A stretch of DNA of 64,000 nucleotides from Petunia secreta (Eukaryota > Streptophyta > Magnoliopsida > Solanales > Solanaceae), in contig JARKIP010000049.1 of assembly GCA_029990175.1 (NCBI GenBank), positions 12,440,001-12,504,000 on the forward strand, written 5' to 3'. This document shows, piece after piece, positions 47,031-55,086 of this stretch. Positions within the stretch are counted from its first letter, which is position 1; each line of letters begins with the position of its first letter. Made by a program: the position numbers and the translations under genes. Under the pieces are notes generated by a model. That model had not been told where the DNA came from and searched no databases. It saw only the letters and a list, made by a program, of their open reading frames with translations.

Positions 47031-47541
47031 TATGGACACAAAATTGAAATCCTTCCTCCTTTAGTTAAAGAAGGATATGAATATTTCAGTACTAGGTTCT
47101 TTAGTCAACAACAGATACCTGTGCTACTCCAATTTTCCCATAGATTTCACCTTCCGTGGATCTATTCCTAATTTTTTTTTCATAAGCCAGATGGACACCA
47201 AAGGACTACCATGGTTAGCCCTTCAAGGTCACACCAAATGGTACAAGAACTGGAATCCTTCTGAAGCCTATGTTTCAGCTTTAGAAAAATGGTTCCTGGA
47301 GAATCCAAAGTATTTGTCTCCAACAGATGCTGCCCAATACTCATTTTTTCAACAAAAATCAATAGCAGTTGCACAGTTAGCCAGCTCTAGCAATAAAGGA
47401 GATTTTATTGAACAAATGGAATTAATCCTGCAATAACTTAAAGCTGGATCCTCCAGCCAGAAGTCTCAACCATCTTCAGAAGAAGAAGAAGAAGAAGAAG
47501 ACGAAGAAGAAAACCCTGATTATGACTTAGCAGAAGAATAA
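47031..47541 (+). pseudogene. Pararetroviral last ORF, C-terminal fragment (plus copy)
   Basis: A fragment of the same ORF that is more complete at 49530-50852. It covers GLPWLALQGHTKWYKNWNPSEAYV and FFQQKSIAVAQLASSSNKGDFIEQM. A TAA at 47434-47436 interrupts it just before a glutamate-rich tail (GAA repeats, 47467-47510) that would end near 47541. It directly precedes the promoter-like region, as the last ORF of a caulimovirid genome does. Confidence 0.7.
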
Positions 47542-47631
47542 TCAAAATGTGCAAGCATGACATCAAGGTGTCATCATTTTTTTATGCACACAATTATTAC
47601 ATCAGCATGACAAAACATAACATCAACTAAA

Positions 47632-47751
47632 GCTGACATCATCCATGACTTCAGCAAGCATTAGCAAGATAAAGTTGACATCATCCATGACATCAACAAG
47701 CATTAGCAAGAGTTGACATCATCCATGACATCAACAAGCATTAGCAAGATA
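47632..47751 (+). repeat. Three tandem TGACATCA-containing units
   Basis: TGACATCATCCATGAC begins at 47634, 47676 and 47714 (spacings 42 and 38 bp), each unit followed by CAAGCATTAGCAAGA. Paired TGAC words spaced like this recall the as-1 activation sequence of the cauliflower mosaic virus 35S promoter, a bZIP/TGA-factor target. Confidence 0.8.
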
Positions 47752-47768
47752 TTTCATGTATTTTTTGC

Positions 47769-47776
47769 TATAAATA
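47769..47776 (+). promoter_or_regulatory. Pararetroviral TATA box
   Basis: TATAAATA lies 20-140 bp downstream of the TGACATCA units and is followed by a CCCCCCACTATCAC stretch. This is the layout of a caulimovirid genomic promoter. Activity is not shown. Confidence 0.65.
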
Positions 47777-48151
47777 CCCCCCACTATCACTTGTAAAAAC
47801 ACACACCACTTCTACTACATCATTCATAATATCCTCCCTCTCTGTCTCTCTAGAATTGGTTAGAGTTCTATCCCTCTACCTTTGTAATATTTTCAAGTTT
47901 AATATAATCCTCTTATATTAAATTTTTGTCTCTGATATTTATATTGTGAATTTCATGCATATGGTCGGTCTTACCGCCTGATTTACTTTACTGCATTGCA
48001 TATTTAATTTTTTGCATCACATATTATATGGTTGGCACTGCCACCTAATTACTAACTTAATTAATTAATTAATCTGCACTTGCTTCCTGTCCTTACTTCC
48101 CTTTATTTCTTTCCTTTTATTTAGGGGGTTCGCTTCCGGGATCTTGGTATC
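47777..48151 (+). other. Pararetroviral leader-like region
   Basis: Non-coding. It ends GGGATCTTGGTATC, which contains only the first half of an iMet primer site (TGGTATC). It then switches to the N-terminal part of the last ORF, a rearrangement point. Confidence 0.5.
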
Positions 48152-49194
48152 TTGGCTGACCCAAATCAGCCAAGATATCAAACTCCAGAAGACTATGCTA
48201 TGAAGGGAATACACCCATCATATCTCCTGGAAAAGGCAGAACCAATTTCAATTGAAAGCCCGAAAAAATGGGCAGATTTGGTTGAAGAAGATGAAAATCA
48301 ACATGCACAAACATCATCTGACTCCTGGTCCGATACAGACTTCTTAAATTGGTGTAAGCTTATGGGAATTAAAGCAACCATAAGTGATCCTAAAATAAGA
48401 AAACAATTTATTGTATTTAAAAATTTATGTTCCACTGTGGCGGCCTTAGGCCACGCATCTTCTTCTTCCTCTGTGGCTGCTAAAAGCACCACACAGACAC
48501 TAGTGGCGGCCAAAAGCCCCAACACACAGAGCACAAGCACGGTGTATTCAGCACCCAAACAGACACTTTCTTCACCAGTGCCACAACCAATTTCTTCATT
48601 CAAAAGTTCCTCTCCTGAGGAACCAACCTACTTCAAAAATGACAATGTCTATCCTCTTACCCAAATTGAGCCAGAATTTTGGCATCCAAACCCTCAAGAA
48701 GTAGCTAGTCAAATGCTTAGCTCATCAGCAAATTTCATACAAGAAACTCCTGACTATACTCAGAAATTTTATGAATTTATCCTTACGGATACTAAATCTT
48801 GCTTATTCAAACCCTACAAGGATAAGCACACCCAGGGATATGTTACCCATACAACGGTGTGGATTAATAAAATAATTTCACCGAAAGAATGGGGGACACT
48901 TCCAACCAAATATAAAAAAAATTTCCAACCTTTTCGACCTCAATATTTTAATTATTACGACTACAAGGCTGCCTGGATGAACGCATTCACTTTTCAAAAT
49001 CACCTAGGAAAACACTCTTAGTTTATCCTTTGGGGTAAACAATTATCTCTGAATTTCCTCAGTGGTTCATACATCAATAGTGGCCTGTATATGGACACAA
49101 AATTGAAATCCTTCCCCCTTTAGTTAAAGAAGGATATGAATATTTCAGTACTAGGTTCTTTAGTCAACAACAGATACCTGTGCTACTCCAAAGT
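48152..49194 (+). pseudogene. Pararetroviral last ORF, N-terminal and central fragment (plus copy)
   Basis: It closely matches 50730 down to about 49700 on the minus strand (ADPNQPRYQTPEDYAMKG, SWSDTDFLNWCKLMGIK, EPEFWHPNPQEVASQML). A TAG at 49019-49021 interrupts it at a position that is tryptophan in the minus copy, and homology continues to about 49194. There it joins an RT fragment instead of the rest of this ORF. Confidence 0.75.
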
Positions 49195-49352
49195 GAGAAC
49201 AAAGATCTTCTTGACAAACACATTATCTCTCCCAGTAAATCCCCTTGGAGTTGTGCTACTTTTTATGTTAATAAAAACTCAGAAATTGAACGAGGTGTCC
49301 CTCGTTTAGTCATTAATTACAAACCTTTGAATACAACTCTCCTTTGAATAGG
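49195..49352 (+). pseudogene. Pararetroviral RT fragment
   Basis: About 50 residues of RT N-terminal region (KDLLDKHIISPSKSPWSCAT, RLVINYKPLN). It is flanked by unrelated parts of the viral genome, so it was placed by recombination. The inversion junction lies at about 49353. Confidence 0.75.
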
Positions 49353-50852
49353 TTGAGACTTCTGGCTGGAGGATCTAGCTTTAAGTTGTTGCAGGATTAA
49401 TTCCATTTGTTCAATGAAATCTCCTTTATTGCTAGAGCTGGCTAACTGTGCAGCTGCTATTGATTTTTATTGAAAAAATGAGTATTGAGCAGCATCTGTT
49501 GGAGACAAATACTTTGGATTCTCCAGGAACTATTTTTCTAAAGCCGGAACATAGGCTTCGGAAGGATTCCAGTTGTTGTACCATTTGGTGTGACCTTGAA
49601 GGGCTAACCATGGTAGTCCTTTGTGTCCATCTGGCTTATGAAAAGAAAATTTTTGGGAATAGATCCACGGAAGGTGAAATCTATGGGAAAATTGGAGTAG
49701 TACAGGTATCTGTTGTTGACTAAAGAACCTAGTACTGAAATATTCATATTCTTCTTTAACTAAAGGGGGAAGGATTTCAATTTTGTGTCCATATACAGGC
49801 CGCCATTGATGTATGAACCACTGAGAAAATTCAGAGACTAATTGTTTACCCCAAAGGATAAACCAAGAGTGTTTTCCTAGGTGATTTTGAAAAGTGAAGG
49901 CGTTCATCCAGGCAGCCTTGTAGTCGTAATAATTAAAATATTGAGGTCGAAAAGGTTGGGAATTTTTTTTATATTTGGTTGGAAGTGTCACCCATTCTTT
50001 CGGCGAGATTATTTTATTAATCCACATCGTTGTATGGGTAACATATCCCTGGGTTTGCTTATCCTTGTAGGGTTTGAATAAGCAAGATTTGGTATCCGCA
50101 AGGATAAATTCATAAAATTTCTGAGTATGGTCAGGAGTTTCTTGTATGAAATTTGCTGATGAGCTAAGCATTTGACTAGCTACTTCTTGAGGGTTTGGAT
50201 GCCAAAATTCTGGCTCAATTTGGGTAAGAGGATAGACATTGTCATTTTTAAAGTAGGTTGATTCCTCAGGGGAGGAACTTTTAAATGAAGAAATTGGTTG
50301 TGGCACTGGTGAAGAAAGTGCCTGTTTGGGTGCTGAATACACCGTGCTTGTGCTCTGTGTGTTGGGGCTTTTGGCCGTCACTGGTGTCTGTGTGGTGCTT
50401 TTAGCAGCCACAGAGGAAGAAGAAGATGCATGGCCTAAGGCCGCCACAGTGGACCATAAATTTTTAAATACAATAAATTGTTTTCTTATTTTAGGATCAC
50501 TTATGGTTGCTTTAATTCCCATAAGCTTACACCAATTTAAGAAGTCTGTATCTGACCAGGAGTCAGATGATGTTTGTGCATGTTGATTTTCATCTTCTTC
50601 AACCAAATCTGCCCATTTTTTCGGGCTTTCAATTGAAATTGGTTCTGCCTTTTCCAGGAGATATGATAGGTGTATTCCCTTCATAGCATAGTCTGCTGGA
50701 GTTTGATATCTTGGTTGATTTGGGTCAGCCACATCCTTTGAAAGTTGCTTGGAGGCAACTGAAATTATTTGCTGTTGAGAGACAGCTTTATCTTGTTTGT
50801 TTTCCTCCGGAGGAGGAAGGGCTGGGAGTTCTTCCTTCTTTTTTCTGGGCAT
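49353..50852 (-). pseudogene. Pararetroviral last ORF (minus copy), possible transactivator/inclusion protein
   Basis: The open frame 50852-49530 encodes 440 residues from MPRKKKEELPALPPPEENKQ through a Ser/Thr/Pro-rich linker to LALQGHTKWYNNWNPSEAYV. Homology to the plus copy continues to 49353 after frame breaks. The ORF begins within 3 bp of the RNase H stop, as expected for the gene after pol. In caulimovirids that gene encodes the transactivator/viroplasmin protein. The role is inferred from position; I see no decisive motif. Confidence 0.72.
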
Positions 50853-50853
50853 G

Positions 50854-51220
50854 TTATCTTCCCTGCAAGAATTCTCGAGTGAGAAAATCTGGAATAGAGT
50901 TTGAGCTCCCTTTGATATATTCTATATCAAAATCAAAAATAGATAAAATAGCTTGCCATCTGGCAAATATATGTTTTGATGCAAGGTTTTGTACATCTTT
51001 TTGTAAAACAGATTTTGCGGCTTTGCAATCAATTCTCAAAAGGAATTTTTGGTTTAGTAAATCAGCTTGAATTTTAGAAATGCATAAAACAATTGCTAAA
51101 ATTTCTTTTTTAATAGACTCATTGACAAGATCCAGCTTTAAGTTCTCTCTAAAGAACAAGATCTTCTCCTTGAGCTTATTAGTAATCTTGAGAATTCTCT
51201 CTAAAGAACAAGATCTCCTC

Positions 51221-51222
<2 letters not shown>
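50854..51222 (-). pseudogene. Pararetroviral RNase H C-terminus (minus copy)
   Basis: It contains KKEILAIVLCISKIQADLL, LLRIDCKAAKSVL, FARWQAILSIFDFDIEYIKG and DFLTREFL, the conserved end of caulimovirid RT-RNase H. The N-terminal end stops in a short direct repeat (TCTCTCTAAAGAACAAGATCT at about 51141 and 51193) beside the (TA)n tract, so the rest of pol is missing. Confidence 0.85.

Positions 51223-51223
<1 letters not shown>

Positions 51224-51310
<87 letters not shown>
51224..51310. repeat. (TA)n microsatellite, right of viral block
   Basis: About 43 TA units directly abutting the viral RNase H fragment. Confidence 0.95.
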
Positions 51311-51314
<4 letters not shown>

Positions 51315-52448
51315 GGATTGTTGAAGAAGAGGGATGTGGGATTGGGTGGTGTTATAGGGAGCTTTCTTTTTCTTTCTTTTTTTAAAGAAAAAGAAAAGAA
51401 AAGAAAAGAAAGGATCGATGGCTTCTCATGTTAATATATGTAAGAATAAATTTAAATTTTACCTTGGGAAAGAATGCTTAGTAGATTGCTATATATGTTT
51501 ACGTCCTAATAACAGTCTGATAGTTACATGATGTAAAAACAGAAAATTGATCGAGTAAAATACCAAGAAAGTAACCAAATAAAGTACCAAAAAATAACCG
51601 AACCGCATCGAAATAGAAGTATTGAGACGGTTTTGAAAAGTTAAATTTTGATTATGCTCACTCGAATAATTGGTAAAGTCTAAATTTCTTATAATAATCG
51701 ACTGAACCGAACCATTAACACCTCCAATATATACTTGAGATATACAATTTGACAAATAAAAATTATAGGAGTATAGGACAATGCCATGGAAAACTAATCT
51801 AAATAAAGGCAATCTTTAACTCGAAAGTTAAAAAGTTTCACCAAAGAAATTTGATCAAACTTTTATTTGAAATTTTGGCTTTTCTTTTTCATGGTATACA
51901 ATTTTCTCGAAATCTATGATTGATTTCTCTTTTCACCTAAGGATATCATTATCTATCTTCAAAAATAATTTTAAATTTATTATTTACTACCCACTTACCC
52001 TCTTTTCTTAATTTTTTCTCCTCTGACCCTTCATAAAGTGTGCTTTGTAGCTTTTATACGGTGAAAGAAATAAGTTATTGAGTAAATTTTTTTATTTACA
52101 TCGATTAATGTTTTTCACCCCTTAATTCTCCTCAAATCGGTGTATCCTTTATTTGATGAAAAATAATTTATCAAGTTAATAAGTTTTATCGGGTAAATTC
52201 AAAAATAGTTTACGTGGTTAAGAAATAATACTACTTTATGAAAGAACGACCGATTTGGCGGTTATATTGGCCTTCTGATATGTGAGCAAATATAGTTAAC
52301 TTTATTGATAAAAAAATCAAAACTAACTTTATTCACTAATTATAGCTTAAATGGCCATTTAGGTTATAAGGCTGAAAAAATAATGAATGAATCGTTAAGG
52401 TGTAAGCCTTTTGTATTAATGAAAATATAGTATTATTTTATAGGTAAA
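51311..52448. other. No gene recognised
   Basis: AT-rich DNA with AACCGAAC-type words (51590-51720) like those left of the viral block. This suggests the virus entered an older (TA)n-containing repeat. ORF 51489-51812 is not credible. Confidence 0.45.
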
Positions 52449-52608
52449 ATACAAAATGTAGCGGAAGAAAGGCTGAGAAAGTGTTTAAAAATTTACAATT
52501 TACTGAAAGTTAATAAAAATTATCAATTTTCGAGAACTTAAATCCTGTTGTGGGAGAGATATCAAAGAAAGAATATGAGTCATGATTCTTATTTGTGACG
52601 TAAATGTA
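52449..52608 (+). pseudogene. Decayed partial copy of the B3-like gene
   Basis: The segment matches 52982-53186 of the downstream gene: ACAAAATG(T/C).G.GGAAGAAAGG at the start, TTTACA.AAAGT in the middle, AAATCCTGTTGTG and GAGTCATGATTC at the end. About 40 bp of the middle are missing and frames are broken, starting with a TAG right after the ATG. It lies about 380 bp upstream, a tandem duplicate. Confidence 0.7.
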
Positions 52609-52918
52609 CACATACGCTAGCCATATTTACCATTTTTTTCAGTTGATTAGTTAATTTTCTCTTTAGAGTAGTTCAATTCATAACAATAACCCACTTTGTC
52701 AAATCGAGGAATAACATTAAATTGTTTTAGATTCAGGACGAAGAAAGAAAACAATCTTTTGTTTTGACTTGACCTCTTCTCACCGCAATTTAAAATCTGA
52801 AATATTTTCTTAATGATTTAAAGAATCTTTAGGGAAAATGGAAAATATAGATAAGCTTCAAATAATAAATTGTCTATCTAAAGGATTAATTATCTCCCGA
52901 AGTCAATACCTAGAGTAT

Positions 52919-52926
52919 TATATATA
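52919..52926 (+). promoter_or_regulatory. Possible TATA box of the B3-like gene
   Basis: TATATATA lies 61 bp upstream of the preferred ATG at 52987. This spacing favours that start over the upstream in-frame ATG at 52948. Confidence 0.4.
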
Positions 52927-52986
52927 GCAGTCAAGTCTAAAGTATTAGTGTACAAACTTTTGGTTTTGAACTATAGTATACACAAA

Positions 52987-53376
52987 ATGCTGTGGAAGAA
53001 AGGTAAGAGTAAAGTTGAAAGTGAGTTTCCTTTAGTGAAATGGTTGACAAAAGATTTTAGAGGTATAAAATTTACAGAAAGTGATATGGAATACCTCTAC
53101 AAAAACTTAGATCCTGTTGTTAAAGAGATTGCAAAAAAAGAAGGTGAAGTCATGATTCCTCTTTGGGATCGAGACACAGAAGTAAACCTTTTACTCAAGT
53201 TAAAAAAAGACAGTAATGGAATTTTTGGACTATATGAAGACTGGATTGAATATGTTGCTAAACGACGAGGATTTGAGGGAAAAGAGCTAATTGGTTTCTA
53301 TGTTAATCGGTTGAACTTGGAGCTAACATTTTCAGTGATTGACACAACAGATAGTATTGCAGAAAGTTCTAATTAA
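52987..53376 (+). CDS. Small B3-domain-like protein (hypothetical)
   Basis: An uninterrupted frame of 129 residues from MLWKKGKSKV (an in-frame ATG at 52948 would add 13). The order of segments resembles a B3 DNA-binding fold of the REM-like plant group: FTESDMEYLYKNLDPVVKEI, then EVMIPLWDRDTEVNLLLKLK, GIFGLYEDWIEYVAKRRGF (compare the W..FV..R segment of B3) and LIGFYVNRLNLELTFSVI. There is no intron and no nuclear-localisation cluster beyond the basic N-terminus. A decayed copy lies upstream, and a TATA-like site is present. It could also be a fragment of a larger gene. The family call is tentative. Confidence 0.5.
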   Translation: MLWKKGKSKVESEFPLVKWLTKDFRGIKFTESDMEYLYKNLDPVVKEIAKKEGEVMIPLWDRDTEVNLLLKLKKDSNGIFGLYEDWIEYVAKRRGFEGKELIGFYVNRLNLELTFSVIDTTDSIAESSN

Positions 53377-54904
53377 GTAAAAAAAAAAGAATGTTCTTGC
53401 TATTATAAAAACAATTACGAATGCATACAAATTTAATGTTAGATATCAAGAATATATCATGAGAGGCATTCGTATGTTGACATTGTTATAAATGAGTATT
53501 TAAAGTAACTGTTGGTACAATTTCCTCTTTCAGATAATATTATTTTAGATTTGATTCGTAAAATTTAAATCTAATTTCGGACTCTCAATTTTTACATCAA
53601 CTTTCTATACCGTCTAAACTGTATATGTCAATTAGTGTCATTTTCATTATGAGTATTATATTAAAAATAGTTGAAAGTGATAAAGGAGAGCAAATGTTTT
53701 ATTCCATTGAAAATCAACACAAAAGTTTCCTCACTTTCAACTGATGAAAATGTTGTTTTCTTTTTCTTCTTGAGTTTTAGTTCACAATTAAGGGTTTCTC
53801 TTAAAAAACTTAATGTTTGGAAAGCGTCGACGTTAAAAGAAGTATCTTAGCCAAAATCTAGTTGTGAGTATTCAGAGTTCGATTTAACTTGATTTTCATT
53901 GAAACAAAAACCAAATTAATTGTGTTCGATTTCTTTGGTTTATTTCTTCTTCTTTTTATTTTGTTAATTTTCATTGGTTTTCTCTGTTTCTTATGACATA
54001 AAATACAATTTCTATTTATTAGATTATGGATAAACTTTTCTATAAGTCAATCTACGATAAGAACTGCACAAATGAACAAACTTATCATTTATTGGAATAT
54101 CTTATGTAAGAATATTTCTCTCAAACACACAATGATTATTCTATTTCATTAATCCAACTTACATTCATAGGTACTTTCTAGTCTAAAGAAACTTTAATAT
54201 AAAAAAAAAGAATAAACCAGTGACTCCTAAATATATCAACGTAGAAGCACAACTAAATATGAAAAACCAAAACAATGATATCTTTTATTTATTTTTAAAG
54301 TTCTGTTGATAAACAATCTCTAGATCAAAATAGCGAAAATAAAAAAGGACCGGAAAAAATATGGCTTGCATAAGTTAATGAACAAGGAGATTGAAGTATT
54401 TAAACAACAATCATTGAACATACACAATAGAATCAAATATTTATTTAATTAAACAAAAAATAATAATTTTTAGACCATAACAATCATGTTAAAAAATATA
54501 TCCTAATCAAGGATTACAAATATGTGTAGACTTAATTTTAAATAAAAAAATGATGCAGTACACATAGACTTCTAGATTGTCTATTAGTAAAATAAATATA
54601 TTTATATATCAGCTTGGTTTAATTCATTTTCCTACTTAATTTGATATTTTCTCTAATCTTAAACACCTTTTAATATATAAATTTATTATAAATTAAGGAA
54701 CCACATCCACTATACTTTTGCAATTGTTTGCAAACCACACTGAAAATATAAGCCGTATTAGTCCAGCCTCGTGCGGCGAGCTTAAACCGAAAAAGCTAGG
54801 GGAAATCAATCCCAAATTTCCCATGTGGTCACTCACTCACACAATCAACTCGATTACCTTACAAATAACACCTCTTATATTTTCTTTTAGTTTCTTATGT
54901 CTAG
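53377..54904. other. No gene recognised
   Basis: AT-rich intergenic DNA between the B3-like ORF and TGD4, with no credible ORF. The TGD4-proximal 500 bp presumably hold its promoter. Confidence 0.5.
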
Positions 54905-54962
54905 CCGTTTTGGAAAGATTCAAGCTCGAAATTTCTAATTAAGGACAGACCACGTCCGCTAT

Positions 54963-54972
54963 GCCACGTGGC
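54963..54972 (+). promoter_or_regulatory. G-box palindrome upstream of TGD4
   Basis: GCCACGTGGC, a perfect palindrome with the CACGTG core bound by plant bZIP and bHLH factors, lies about 115 bp upstream of the ATG. The pseudogene copy at 7490 lacks it. Function is inferred. Confidence 0.55.
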
Positions 54973-55086
54973 CAAAGCTAAACTAGAAGGAAAAGAGAGC
55001 AGGGTTGAGCCAAATTGTTTCACTCAGCCAGCAGCTTCAAACTCTTGGTGAAAGAAGCAGCTGAAGGCATAAAAGATACTCCTATA

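Larger units (their letters stand above)
47031..51222. mobile_element. Endogenous pararetrovirus (Caulimoviridae-like), rearranged inverted repeat
   Basis: Plus-strand fragments (47031-49352) are followed by minus-strand fragments (51222-49353) that repeat the same region in reverse. Pararetroviral identity rests on a caulimovirid-style RT segment (49195-49346), an RNase H C-terminus with IEYIKGSSNSIPDFLTREFL (50854-51222) and a promoter-like region with TGACATCA repeats and TATAAATA. I see no LTRs, integrase or full genome. The pieces resemble solendovirus-type endogenous sequences of Solanaceae, which is inference from style and host. Several in-frame stops and internal breaks mean it is a fossil. 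Confidence 0.82.

Noticed and set aside
48298..48603. Hydrophobic 101-residue ORF on the minus strand, repeated at 50326-50586
   Set aside because: Antisense shadow of the pararetroviral ORF. Its membrane-like look comes from reading the Ser/Ala-rich linker backwards.
55015..55086. N-terminal extension of TGD4 exon 1
   Set aside because: It lacks an ATG start. The homologous protein begins at the ATG at 55087.
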